The notes under the pieces: model-generated
Databases searched by the model: none
The model's input: only the letters and a program-made list of their open reading frames with translations
Told to the model about the DNA's origin: nothing
Assembly: GCA_017562135.1 (NCBI GenBank)
Contig: QEYB01000825.1
Location: 372,001 to 436,000, forward strand
Direction of reading: 5' to 3'
Length of the DNA stretch: 64,000 bases
From: Dipylidium caninum
Lineage: Eukaryota > Platyhelminthes > Cestoda > Cyclophyllidea > Dipylidiidae
Shown here: positions 47,140-58,560 of the stretch, piece by piece
Numbering within the stretch: position 1 is the first letter of the stretch
Layout: each line of letters opens with the position of its first letter
Program-made: the position numbers and the translations under genes

Positions 47140-48586
47140 TCTGAATTCGCGTGAATAAGAGAATTTGGTGGTGTGTGAGGTGGAAAATTCCAGGATGAAT
47201 GCTTTACGAGCAATTAGAAAGGAGTGAAAGGCTCAATTGGGAGAAGCTTGTCACCAAGTGATTAAGCTAAAGAAGGTCAAAGAAAAGAAGTCGACATGAG
47301 GGGAATGCCAGGCAACACGCTGCTTTGGCCAGAAGTAGGCTTGGATATCTTGCACCGCATCCCCCGAATGTCACCTGCCTTCGTCCTCACGATGATTTCT
47401 TCTGAAGGACGAGAAATGGATAAGTGAAGAAGAAGGCATAGCAAACACTGCTTCAATTTTTCGCCTCAAAAGACGAAACATTCACCACCAATTACGGAAT
47501 ATGCACACTCTGACTTCAGGCTGGCAGGGAATCACCGGCAATAACAGTTATTATTAGAAAAAGTTGTATTTTGATTTATTCCGGTAGACAAAATCGACTG
47601 CTTGACACGCTGCTACTCGTGCAGTTATGAGTAGGCATGCACAATTCGCGTTTGTAAAAAAAGAGCCTCCCCAATCGCTGCCCAACGCCTCATTAGCTTG
47701 CACGATGAGGAGGCCATGAGGGTTGGCGCCGCTTCGCACCAGAGGAGAAAGTGTGCCTGTGTGTCTGTGTGTGTGTGCGTCTCCGCGGCGCCAACAGCAG
47801 AAGCTCAACCGCTCGAGGCCTCGACAGTGCTGGTCTCGTCGCCCAACACGGCGTCGCCGTCTCCACTGAAAGTCATCTCGGCTGTCATCAGCTAAAGCAT
47901 CCGCCCATTCGCCTAAAAGGGCAGTTTGTTTGGCCGTAAAACATGCGAAAGAAAGCGCTTAGCTGAGTGACTCAATGGCGAGCTGTCACAAGTCTATTTT
48001 AAGGCGCAAATCAGGCTGTCACTGTGGTGGGGTGCGTGTGAAAAGGAATTCTGCACTTTGAACTGTCACCAACCAACCAACCATCAACCAACCAAACACC
48101 AATTCAAAGCGTGTTCTTTTGACAACTCGTACAGCCTGAGCGATGCACTTCGTAAAGGCTTCTTTTTGTCCCATCGTCATGATGAAAACCCTCCCCCGCA
48201 AAGCCCCGCCCCCTCCCCCCCAAACACACACACATCGTCGGTCACTCGGCGGAATGCGCCGACACCTCCGCCGCGAAGCGGTCGCCTTGCGCCCTCTCAC
48301 CGCCGGACGACCGTTTATTTGGTCGTTGCATGCAGAACTCCCAGCAGTGATCAGCTTTCTGCTGACCACGCTACTGACGACGTCAAGTCACACTCGATTC
48401 ACTTTTGTTGGCAGCCTCGAGGAGAAATTCTGTGGACATGCATCTCTCAAGGATGGACACTGAAAGTCACGTTGTTCGGCTACAAAAGCAAGAGTTTTCG
48501 CTCTTGCCCAACCTCCGACTGGCGACCCACAGCGAGGTAAGGCGGACTCAAAGCGCCTCTACCGCAATCGCTCATCGCCAAGGGTG

Positions 48587-48619
<33 letters not shown>

Positions 48620-48620
48620 T
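48587..48620. repeat. GTC trinucleotide tract
   Basis: About eleven GTC units. The inverted counterpart near 61219-61233 has only four or five units. Confidence 0.9.
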
Positions 48621-48884
48621 CCACGCGAGGCGGCAATAAAACGAGGAATGTCGGAGGAAAGAGAGTCTCACACGAGCGGGGACGAAGGTGGCAGAGGGCA
48701 GACGCTCCAGTCAACGGGCGCGTGAGTTAAACCGTTCTTTTCCCCCAGAAAAAGTGGCGCCATCCCAAAGGAGATGCGTTTTGCGTCGAGTCGCTCCAGC
48801 GGCCTGTCGACACCGCCCCGCTTTCAACACACCAGTCCACATGGGGCGCCCGTCTCTCACCCAGTGCGAAACGCGCCTCCGCGT

Positions 48885-48990
48885 TCGCCCTCGCTTCCGC
48901 CCTCGCTTCCGCCTTCGCCTCCGCCTTCGCCGTCGCCTTCGCCGTCGCCTTCGCCGTCGCCTTCGCCGTCGCCTTCGCCTTCGCCTTCAC
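48885..48990. repeat. CGCCTTCGCCGT minisatellite
   Basis: A CGCCTTCGCCGT 12-mer array sits among CGC/TTC hexamers. In the right A arm (about 60922-60960) only a short GGCGAA remnant remains, so this tract expanded in the left arm or contracted in the right. Confidence 0.85.
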
Positions 48991-50589
48991 CGGTGCCCGC
49001 AGCCCCACCTCCCTCTTGTCCACCTCGCATGGAGGCAGTTTGGCGCAAGTCGGCGCGGGTCAGAGTGGCATAAAGGCCACCGCGCCACCGAAGTGACGGG
49101 GGAAGTTTCTCCTCCAGTCGCTGTGTCTCCGCCTCGTCTGTCGCCTCGGTGTGGCGGACAGTCCGTCTGCGGCCACGACTGTCCACCACGCGGTGCCGCC
49201 TTCCGCCTCCGCCTTCCGCTTCGGTCGACCAACTGGGAGACGAAAGAATGGACGGCGGCGATGGCGGCGATGGAGGCGATGGCGACGATTCCCGTCCCCG
49301 CCGATCGGCGGTCGCCTACTCGAGGGAGTCCTTCTCGCTGCTCTGTCAACATCGGCCTATCTAGAGAGTGTCATTACTTTTATTAGTCTGAGGTAATAAA
49401 GGCGGTTGTAGTTAATTGCCACGACGAGCGAGTGAGGATAATTGCGGCGCATTTCCTCACTCCGCTGTTTGCGGCCGACGCTTTTCTCGCCGAAAATAGG
49501 CCTGCTGAGTCTGCTGAGCCTGCTGGAGCCTGGTGGAGATTCCCGTCCACCCCCGTCCAACCATCCCCCCCACCACCACCTCTGTCGCCAACAGCCCGCC
49601 ACCCCCGCCACCACCGCGCCACGCCCACCAAGCAACGCCTCATTCGGTGGGAGTTCTGCGTAAATGCTGCCACCGAGCCGAGCACGGAGAGCGCGGAAAA
49701 ACGCAGGGAAAGATGAGAACACTCAGGCGACACGTCCCGACCTCGTTCGAAGGGTTGCAAGCAGGCGGGCAGGCGGGCAGGCGGGCAGGCGGGCGAACGG
49801 GGAGGTCTTGGTGGGCGGAAGACTCCAACCGCTCCTCGCATGTTCGTCAACCGCTCACATTCGCCGCGGCTTAGGGGAGCCTCGATGAAGGGAGGCGGGA
49901 CGAAAGCGAGCCAATCTGGGACCGTCGAAGGCGTCGACAGGTGCCAAAACAGAATTTTGATCTGCGAAAGGAGGCAGGCAACTTGGGAAGCGGCTTTTCC
50001 ACGTCCTTCCGGTGGTGGGACACATTTTTATTTGGACGTGAACGATCGGGCGAGGCGAGGCGAGGGGGAGAGGAGGTGGACGTCGGGGCGAGTTTTATCG
50101 CAGATGCGCATCTTTCGCGAGTCCGTCCATCATTTCGGCGTGGAGAGCGGTGACTCGCAGGTTTCGTGTGGTCAGGCGGTGCCAGGGTGGAGTGCTGCTT
50201 TGGTTGCCACTTGAACGGACGCTTCGAGGGGCAGAGGAACCCGTGAATGGGTGGGTGATGGGTGGGTGCATGGGTGGGTGCGTGGGGCGGCACTTCCTTC
50301 TCCAAGTTGTCTTTCCCTCTCACGGAGTGCGTTGAAGTCGCGAATGTGCGACCAGACACACCGCAACACTGCCAGACCACAGGTGGAAGGACCGCTTCCT
50401 TCGGCTGCACTCTATGCCCCTTTTCTCATCGATTTTGCGCAATTTTGCTACCACTTTCCGCCCACTCTCCATCATTCCCGTTCGGAAGGCCTCGATTTGT
50501 GTCCGAGTGTCAGCAGGAGATGTGCGTGCAACGACTCGATCACCCCAGTCCTTCTCATTCTGTTCGTGTTGAATGCCAAAATTGACTAT

Positions 50590-51050
50590 ACTTCACAGCC
50601 CTCATTCCGCTGAGCCTGAATTAGGCCTTTCTGCGATCGCCGATGTGGTCGGCGAAAGATCTTGTCAACTCGTTTGAAATTACATGGTTCACATCACCCA
50701 CTACTCCGACTATGGTCGGAAATGGTTTTGATGAGCTGCTTTGAGCCTCCCTGTGATCGCCGAGGTTGTCGGAAACCAATCTTCCTCCAACAACACGGTC
50801 TCAACAGCCTCGTCGTCCATCAAAGCCGGTGTCCACAACGCGGCTCATCAGAAAGGTCGAAAACTCGTGTTTCAGATCTTGGCCTCGACGATTCTTCTCC
50901 GTGTCCTCACCACAAACTGTGCCTCTGTGACACTTCTTCCCTGGGTGACGCAATCCTTGTCAAATGGCGTGGCGAAGCAAGCACCGCCTTACACCAGTTG
51001 GGACGAAGTTGAAACAACTTTGTTGTGGCGTGCAATGAGCGGTAAAAAGT
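50590..51050 (-). mobile_element. Degenerate mariner-family transposase fragment, left A arm
   Basis: This stretch is the inverted counterpart of 58870-59310. It keeps scattered mariner N-terminal remnants on the minus strand but has many stops and frameshifts. Because both arms contain it at the same place, the insertion is older than the duplication. Confidence 0.5.
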
Positions 51051-51504
51051 GAGGTCGAATAGGGGAGAAGGGGAAGAACATTCCGGTGGACCTGGTGTAT
51101 TTCGCGGACGGGACTCCTTTCTGTGAGGTCGACATTGAAAAGGAGGTGCTTTGCGGACTGCTGGCGAGCCTCTCCTCGTACTCGCCGCCGAAGGGCCTGT
51201 GGAGAGGACAAGCCTGCCAGACCACGGGGGGAAAACGCCGTGGGCGAAAGAAGGCGATGGGTCGCGGTCGCTGGTCAACGTCTCGTCCCGCTGGCGAGAA
51301 GTGGGGCCGTCTTGACTACCTCGAAGTTGAGCACGAGGCCAGCACGGAAGACCGAGAACTGTGAGGAAAGGCGAGTGGGAGGAGGACGGAGGAGAGGAGA
51401 AGTGAGAGAAAAGACCGTGGACGAAGTGGGCGATGGATCGCGGTAACCGCAAGTTGAGGTGAAAGAGGAGACTGACGAGGAGGAAAAGGTGGAGGAAGTA
51501 GAGG

Positions 51505-51540
51505 AGGCGGAGGCGGAGGCGGAGGCGGAGGCGGAGGAGA
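51505..51540. repeat. GGCGGA hexanucleotide tract
   Basis: Five to six GGCGGA units near the A/X boundary of the inverted block. Confidence 0.85.
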
Positions 51541-51930
51541 GAATGTGACCAAGAGGGGAGTTATGTGGTGGAGAATTGGGTCCTACTTATTGGGCTTTTC
51601 CGACCCACGTTCCATGCTCCGGACACAGTCGACTACTTGCTGTCACAAACCGGCATAACTGACGAGTTGCGACACTCGGGGCGAATTTGGCGACTTCAGT
51701 CGTCGAAGGACGCGAGGAGTAGAACTTAACCGCATGCGAATGAGCTGTCACCCTCTAAAAGGGGCTGAGTACCGCACGAAGGAACAAATTTCCCTTTTAC
51801 CCTCATCGAAGAGGCCAACGGTGTGCGGAGTCGCTGATGCGTCGTTGAATAGCGAGGGCGTGGAGACATCAGTGCCCACAGTGGCCTTCATTAGACTCGA
51901 TCATGTAGTCGAGGCACTCACCTCGTCACC
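51540..51930 (-). repeat. Triplicated element X, inverted copy
   Basis: Reverse-complement match to 41180-41500 and 57990-58300, including GGTGACAGCTCAT and GTCGCTGATGCGTCG-type words. It is shortened relative to the direct copies: part of the stretch equivalent to 41470-41640 is missing. Confidence 0.7.
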
Positions 51931-52772
51931 ATGCAATTTACGCCAAAATTGTTTATTAAAGACCTCCACAGCCGAGCAATCACTGAACCACTCGAAGGCA
52001 GCGAGTCAGTCAACCGTGAGGCTCGTCTATTATGCAACAGTTGGAGTGGGCGTAATTACACCACGACACGACAGACGACAGTGGGAATTGCGTTTTTAAC
52101 ACTCTTCAAACCCCGCCCCACGCGGTCTGCTTCGCCCGCAGTCGAGCCGACGAGCAGACGAGCAGTCAAACAGTCGAGCAGACGAAAGGCGAGATGAGAG
52201 GAGACAGGCACTGCGTTCAGGGCAGTGGCCTCCTCGCCAACTCACCTCCGTCCTTCTGTCCTCCCGTCCTTCCGTCCTCCCGCCCTTCCGTCCTTCCGCC
52301 CGTCCGGACGGCCGCCCCAAACGAGTCCGGTAGGGGGAGTGTGTGTGTGTGTGGGTGTGTGTGTGTGCAAGTCGACGTGTTGACGGCCCTGTGAAGGCAA
52401 GTGGAGGGACGAGGGAGGCATCAGAATAAAGACAGACTCTAGACGCTCCACTTCACCCAAACAGTTGGCGAGGCACGTGAGCACGTGGGCTCTCGTCGCA
52501 CCTTCACCTTGTCTGTCTCAGACTCGCACATCGGGTGCATTCATGCGTCCACGTGTGTGTTGCCGCCTGTCACGTGGAAGTGGGGCGAACAAAGGGCGAT
52601 CGGAGACCCAGTGGGGCAGGATAAACGCTCGTGTAGACAGTCTTCGGTCCCGCTTCCGGCTTCCCTCGTCCCCTCCTCCCCCACGTCGTGCCCCCCCCGT
52701 CCCCTCGCCTCCCCCCCCTGGTGGGGGAGGGGGGGAGAAGCAGGCCACTTTAAGTGCGTGTTTGTGTGGCAG

Positions 52773-53201
52773 TTTCCGCACGACTCCATGACACCGCCAC
52801 TGCCTCGACTGCTCCTCCGTTGTGTGCTTCTCCTCTTCGTTGCGTGTGCGGCTCGCGCAATTCCAAGGGCTTTGGCGAGGTCAACGCAAGGCGAGGATGT
52901 GCCCGAGGACTTGAGTCTACGCGATTACCTGGATCTCATGCGTTTGAGGGCTCTGGAGGAGGAGATGCTCGACGACGGTGAGGTGGAGAGCTTGAGCAAG
53001 CGAGCACAGTTTCGTCCGCGACTGGGCAAACGATCCTACAACTTCCGTCCTCGTCTCGGTAAGGCTGACCTCTGTGAGGAGGGCAACATGATGTCTCCTC
53101 TTTACCCTCACTGTGAGGCCAGTTGGCACTCGGTTGAGCTGTACTGCTGCGTCAGTCAGTCTGCATTTTGCTACTGCCTTCGAATCGACCGAGTTGGGTA
53201 A
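52773..53201 (+). CDS. Pyrokinin/neuromedin-U-like prohormone with two FRPRL-amide peptides
   Basis: The ATG at 52788 follows an acceptor-like TTTGTGTGGCAG (ending 52772) that is also present in the left copy. Residues 1-24 are a strong signal peptide (LLLRCVLLLFVACAARA). An acidic spacer follows, then SLSKR, AQFRPRL-G-KR (residues 73-82) and SYNFRPRL-G-K (83-92). Glycine before a basic site predicts C-terminal amidation, giving AQFRPRL-amide and SYNFRPRL-amide, the FxPRL-amide signature of pyrokinin/neuromedin-U-type ligands for G-protein-coupled receptors. The codon for the second glycine is cut by a consensus donor (CTCG|GTAAGG, exon end 53058), so the real 3' part may lie in a later exon. 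Read straight through, the frame adds a cysteine-rich tail to a TAA at 53199-53201. The exon is intact, unlike its left duplicate. Confidence 0.8.
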   Translation, partial: FPHDSMTPPLPRLLLRCVLLLFVACAARAIPRALARSTQGEDVPEDLSLRDYLDLMRLRALEEEMLDDGEVESLSKRAQFRPRLGKRSYNFRPRLGKADLCEEGNMMSPLYPHCEASWHSVELYCCVSQSAFCYCLRIDRVG

Positions 53202-53533
53202 TTTATTTTTGGCTAAGGGGAGGTATGTTCGGATTGATGGGGTACTCACGTAGATCTAGTTGCAAATTTATTAGAGTATTATGCGTCGTCAGTGAGGGGA
53301 GAAGAGGGAGCTGAGTGCTTGCGTGCTTGCGTGCTTGCGCGCGCTCCGGCCAATTCGTCTCTCTTCACTGACCGTCTACTGAAGTGGGATTTAAGTAGCG
53401 GGCCTGGGTTCTTCCCCAAGGCGAGCGGGAGAGTCAAGTCACCTCGGTTACTCGCGTATTTCGGAGGTCGCCTCATCTGCTCGCCACATCATTTCCTCTT
53501 GCTTGCTGGCTTGCTTCAGAAAGACTGTAATCC

Positions 53534-53549
53534 AAGTCGAATTCGACTT
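53534..53549. other. 16-bp perfect palindrome
   Basis: AAGTCGAATTCGACTT is fully self-complementary. The left L copy keeps 14 bp of it near 39592-39606 (AGTCGAATTCGACT). The function is unknown. Confidence 0.7.
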
Positions 53550-54101
53550 GCTCGAGCTCACAACTCGCCTCGTAATGGAATCGCCCCCACCCCCACCCCC
53601 CCCCTCCTCCCCGGTTTATATATGGGTTTCACCCTTTGGAGTCTTCCACTTTGTATGGAAGCGAAAGACAACTACCACGGTGGCTGGCGATTCTCAGGAC
53701 TCAGTCTTAACGTCTGTGTGGTGTTCCACCTCCTTGAGAAAGCGGGCGAGAGACACACAAAATCGCAGCACTTCTGAAGGCGGCCAACATTTCTCGTCAT
53801 GTCCGCATTCAATAGTCGAGGGATGGAAAAGAGAAGGCTTGAATGTGTGGCAGCAACGACAGTCAAACACAGTCGATGTGTTGGCAGTTGACTTGCCTGT
53901 GTGGGATACTTCACCTCCCACGTGCGGTTCCTTCTTCCTCACTTTATTTTCCTCCTTTCAGGATGACTCTGTGGCGTGGTGGACCGAACCCCAACTGCTC
54001 GTCGTTTTGTAACTATTTAAAGCTATCATCGTCTTATTCCACTGAGATGTTGTCTCGCCCACAAATAAATTACCTTCCTCGTAAATATCGCGTTGACTTT
54101 T

Positions 54102-54140
54102 TCCTCCTCCTCCTCCTCCTCCTCCACCTCCTCCACCTCT
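54102..54140. repeat. CTC trinucleotide tract
   Basis: Inverted counterpart of the GGA tract at 39007-39054. Confidence 0.9.
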
Positions 54141-54277
54141 CCCTCGCATCGTCCACCTCTCGGGTACCAAAATAGATCTCTGGTGAAGGGGCAAGAAGCG
54201 CTGAGTTGTTTTGCGTAAGCGAGAGCGCTGAAGGAGGCGCACACGGTGGCGGATGGCCGAGTTGTCGTAGTGGGCGC

Positions 54278-54311
54278 GAAGGTGAAGGTGAAGGTGAAGG
54301 TGAAGGTGAAG
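54278..54311. repeat. GGTGAA hexanucleotide tract
   Basis: Inverted counterpart of the TTCACC tract at 38819-38856. Confidence 0.9.
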
Positions 54312-55399
54312 TGGGACAACCGAAGCCACTTGGGTGGCGCGTTGGTGGCTGTGAAACCCTCCCATTTCAGTCAGGAGGCGTCTTTGCTTACAACAACATT
54401 TTCCTTCGGGCAGAGAATGAGTTGGCGGCGACGCCACCGAGACGGAGGATCAGAAACGGCGCGATCGGGCGACTGGAGCGCAGTGGATGGTGCGCGGACT
54501 GTTGTGTGTTCGGCCACTGACGTAAAAGTACGTCTCCCCTCTTCTCCTCGCCCCTCCTCGCCCCTCCTCGCCCCTCCCCTCCCCGCCTCTCCCCGTCTTC
54601 GAATCCGACTCCGACTCGACTCCGACTTCGTCTCCGTCCTCAACTCTCACCTCAGTTGGTTGTTCGGTGGCTCGACTGGCCAGAATGCGAGCCGGGACAG
54701 GTGGGACGCGCTCGTGTACCCGGCTGGAAACGATGAAACGAGCGTTAGAAGGAAGTAGAAAAAGAAGAGCGCAACTCCTCACATGAAACGTTCTTTCGAG
54801 TCGAAACGACTTCACCTAAGCGTCTTCGACTCTCTGCCAACGATGGAGGAAGTGGAGTATGACTTTTTAAAGGAAAAACCTACTTTTGGCGTCAATAAAC
54901 GACTAAGAGTCGCTCGCGTTCTAGTCGCATTGGTTTCTAACTAAAAATAATACTAAAGTGAGCCACAAACACGGAAAGTAACATTTGCAAATAAAAAACA
55001 CCGAACACGCGCTCCTTTCATAGTTTCCAGCCAAAAAGAAATTCCCTTCTGTCTGAAGAAAATGCGGGTTTTTGGTGTGCGATCTTGCGTTTTGCTGCCA
55101 TTCGCTCTCGCACACACACGCAGCCGATCACTTTCGACTCCCTCGACTTCGCACACTCTCTCCTCCGACCGAAATGCCGCGGAAGAAACCCGCTCGGTGG
55201 GAGTGGTTGTGCCGCGTCCAGGGAGATTCGTTTCGAGCTCCCGGCAAAAGAGCCTCTTTGAGGTCGCCACACCGCCGCCGTTGCCACTTTGTGCTGCGGG
55301 GTGCCTCAAGGCTCCTGTGACATGACGAGAAAGCCGCAAGGAGGTGACTGCGAGGAGATGCGGCGACGGCGAGTTTCGAGGGGACGTGGAATGGAGAGG

Positions 55400-55473
55400 G
55401 GACGTGGACGTGGACGTGGACGTGGACGTGGACGTGGACGGGGACGGGGACGGGGACGGGGACGGGGACGGGG
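55400..55473. repeat. GGACGT and GGGGAC minisatellites
   Basis: About seven GGACGT units followed by about six GGGGAC units, the counterpart of 37721-37823. Frames through it read as long Gly-Arg runs and should not be taken as genes. Confidence 0.9.
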
Positions 55474-55554
55474 AGGCGGAGGGGGAGGGGAGGGGGAGGG
55501 GGACGCGTGGAGAGGGTGGCATTCACCCTGTCTGTCTTGCTTGACAGCTTTCAG

Positions 55555-55685
55555 GCGACGAGGACTCGGAGTGCAGTTGGCCCGCAGACGAGGTGGCGAG
55601 GAGGAGTCCCTGTCCACGCAGGCCGCATCCGGTCGTCGCGACGACGACGCAGCGTGTCCCAGCGCAGTCCCTCGTTCTCACTCAG
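55555..55685 (+). other. Candidate downstream exon of the prohormone gene
   Basis: A strong acceptor (TTGACAGCTTTCAG, ending 55554) precedes GCGACGAGGACTCGG, and the segment ends at a perfect donor (CTCAG|GTAAGC). Joined in phase 1 to the prohormone exon ending at 53058, it completes the glycine and reads G-DEDSECSWPADEV. Alternatively the CAG at 55685 is itself an acceptor. That gives G-KR-FFVHTRC, which would supply the missing dibasic site after the second peptide. Both readings keep glycine. The left copy has the same acceptor and reads G-KR-IFVHTRC at the second site. Which reading, if either, is used cannot be settled here. Confidence 0.3.
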
Positions 55686-56174
55686 GTAAGCGCTTCTTCG
55701 TCCACACGCGTTGCGTGTCTTCGCGGTCCACCGACCTCGACTGCGAGGAGCTTCACCGACGCACCAACAATTATTCACGAAAAGTTGACTCGTCGTCCAC
55801 CATCATCGCCCGCTTCGTCCATCCTGCCGACTTCACCAGGAAGACGCCTTAAAAGGCAGCTCTTTCCGACGCGGCCGAAGAGAGACCAGACGCCAAGAAC
55901 GCTCCTTTCGTGGTGTCCAGGCGAGTGTTTGACGAGCGGTGTGCGGAGGTCCCGACTGGTGTGTGAGAGCAGACGAAGAGGCGGACAAGTAGACGCTCAC
56001 TGAGGAAGCAGTAGACCGCGTCTCAAATCTCCTCCTCCCTGAGTCCTCCTCCTCCCTGAGTCCTCCTCCTCCTCCTCCTTTTCCTCGTCCCTTACAATGG
56101 ACTCGTGTGGAGTCTCATCCACTTGTTCCTTAACCGAGGGGAGAAGCGCGTGAGTCGACGCCGGACTCGGAGAT

Positions 56175-56850
56175 GGCGACGAGGTGAAGTAGAGGAAGAA
56201 TTTGCGCAGTGAAGGACGCTTCAGACAAGGCGCCGTGGCACACCGCGGTGCTCTTCCTGTCATGGAAGTTGTCCATGAAAGCGGAGGTGGCGCCTCTTTC
56301 AGGTCTCCCCGAGGTCAACGCGTTGGACGCTCCTCGCCTTAATTTGCGGGACTCAGGTCTCAAATAGCTGTCCGACAACGGCACCGTCTCACTTCTCCAA
56401 ATCGGATGGAGACGAGGAAGCCGGCGGACGCGCGGTGACTCGAATCAGAGCTCCGACTGCGTCCTATGTGGAAAGGAAGGGGCGCTTTCAGCTCTAATTG
56501 GCCTTTCCCCTCCCCCTCCCCCCCTTGAGACCACATGGCCACATCCCGCTGGAAGGAGTTCTGCCCGTGCCAGGCAGCCTCATGGGTCTTTCCTGACCGC
56601 GGCCTGTTTGAGTCTAAGCTGCGTGGTGATCAAGTGAAGACGCCTTCTGAACTCAGGTGGCCGAGCACCGGAAGGGCGGAGGAGGAGACTGTCGGTCGGT
56701 CGGTCGGTCGGACGGACGGATGGACGGACGGACGGAAGAACGGAGGGACGTAGGGAGGGAGGGATGTGTTGAAGCACCGAGATACCGATGAGACACCGCC
56801 GAATTCTCCGTCCTCTCGGTCCGACAGTCCCATGGCCTACTGATCGCTGC
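56175..56850. other. Segment present only in the inverted L copy
   Basis: Sequence on both sides matches the left L copy around 37115, but these roughly 680 bases have no counterpart there. It includes GGTC and GGAC tetramer tracts at about 56695-56745. It is either an insertion here or a deletion in the left copy. Confidence 0.5.
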
Positions 56851-56969
56851 GCCCTCCTCCGGCTGCGCTTTTTTAACTGCTCACATATGGAAAAGACACT
56901 TTGTTCGCCGGCGGAGATGCACATTCGACCGGTCGCGCATGCTTACGCTTTGGCGGACGATAGGAATGG

Positions 56970-57990
56970 CGTTTGTGGTCGTCAAACCTCTGCGACATAG
57001 GAAACGGTGCTTAACGACAGTTGCGAGTAGCCAAATCCATGACAACCTGAATGGTGGGAGATTTCAGATGAAGTCGATCCAACTACTGGATCCGTGACGT
57101 CCACCGTCCTCATAGACGGTTCTCTTTCTCCTGCCATCCTCTGAAAAATTGTCTTGTGCTATGTGACACAACTGCCAGATGATGAGGCGGAAGAAGAGGA
57201 AGGAGAAGAAGTGGGAGGAGAAGATGAAGGAGGAGGAGGATGATGAGAAAAAGGCGGGGCAGCAAAACGAGGAGGAGGTGAAGGAGGGAAAGAAGGCAAC
57301 CGCTCGTCAACGCCTCCCCGACAACAGAACCTCCGTCATGGTTTCACAAACTGACCGAGACTTAGAAGACGGTAAGTGGAGAAGGGGAGAATTCGCAGAG
57401 CATCACAGCTTCTCGCTCTCCTCTCCAGCCCCGTTCCCCATCTGCCAGTTGAGGAGGAGGCACACACGGAGGCGATGCGGTCACCGTCGCGGCCACATGC
57501 CGCCTCTTTCCTCCACCAGCCTCCCCTTCGTCCACGGATGCGTAGGAAGTGCTCTTCGAAGGGCCCAGAAAAGTGGGTAGAAGGGAGAATTGGGAGTATG
57601 GAGGCCTCGTGGCTTAATTACATTACCATTTCATTATTCTCCACAAAAAGCATAAAAAACCTTTTACCCACCTCGATGTAAATGTTGCCTTTATCCTGAC
57701 ACCCATCAGTGAGATCCATCGTAGCACTTCAAGCTGTCAGGCAGGTTGACATTTGAGGCATTACAAATTGAGGGGGACCGAATTAGTCGTTTGGATCGCG
57801 ACTTTTTAAGTTGTTATCTTCACAGCGCTGTTGACTCGACTCGCCTCGTCCCCTCCGGATGCTCCTCCTCCCCCCCCCCCTCCTCCTCGAAGAACCGCCT
57901 GCCTTTCCCCAGTCCACCCTCCTCCCCGTCCATCGAGTTTCCTTTCGTCAGAATCTAATCTGGCGAGAACAACTGTTCTATGCAGAGATG
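56970..57990. other. Spacer between the inverted block and the right block
   Basis: About 1 kb with no counterpart noticed in the window. It holds purine-rich GAAGAG/GAGGAG runs (57180-57290). No gene is supported. Confidence 0.5.
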
Positions 57991-58560
57991 TAAGAGCTTC
58001 ATGATCGAGTCTAATGAAGGCCACTGTGGGCACTGAGGTCTCCACGCCCTCGCTATTCAACGACGCATCAGCGACTCCGCACACCGTTGGCCTCTTCGAT
58101 GAGGGTAAAAGGGAAATTTGTTCCTTCGTGCGGTACTCAGCCCCTTTTCGAGGGTGACAGCTCATTCGCATGCGGTTAAGTTCTACTCCTCGTGTCCCTC
58201 GACGACTGAAATCGCCAAATTCGCCCCGAGTGTGGCGACACTCGTGACAATATGCAGGAGTTTGTGACAGCAAGAGACAACTCTACTGTGTCCGGAGCTC
58301 TTTCGGACTGGACGTAACCGGAGGAGAGGAAAAGTGGAATAAGGGAGGGGCGACAATAAGTAAGTGCTATTCTCTACCTTGTCTCTGTCCAGAGCCATTC
58401 AAAGGGAAGGCAATATAGAACTGTTTACCCTTCCTCTCGCCATCGCTGGAGGCGGATCAGAAGGAGGACGAAGAGGGGGAGGGGGAGGGGGGGAGGAGAA
58501 AGGGGACTTACGTTTCTCATGTGGGAGAGTGTTCTTCGCACCAAATCGTCTCCCTTCCTC
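57990..58560 (+). repeat. Triplicated element X, copy 3
   Basis: Direct copy of 41160-41720: ATGATCGAGTCTAATGA, GCATGCGGTTAAGTTCTACTC, GACAACTCTACTGTGTCCGG and CACCAAATCGTCTCCC are shared in order. Here it continues directly into block A, whereas copy 1 stops. Confidence 0.8.

Larger units (their letters stand above)
47140..56970 (-). repeat. Intact inverted copy of block L-X-A
   Basis: Read on the minus strand from 56970 to 47140, this 9.8-kb segment runs L (56970-51930), X (51930-51540), A (51540-47140). L matches 36940-41160. X matches both direct X copies. A matches 58560-62612. Clear end landmarks are TGTTTTGTC/GACAAAACA-type sequences near 47470 and 62250, and the TTTAACTGCTCAC motif near 56871. 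It holds the open prohormone copy on the plus strand. Confidence 0.8.

Noticed and set aside
48688..49386. 232-codon plus frame and its 197-codon counterpart at 61117-60524 minus
   Set aside because: Reading frames differ between the two arms in the middle, and the arginine-rich core is a minisatellite.
52788..53058. Neuropeptide F identity for the prohormone, because of LRDYL in the spacer
   Set aside because: Neuropeptide F ends in GRPRF-amide on a 36-40 residue peptide. Here the amidated ends are FRPRL and the LRDYL lies in the acidic spacer.
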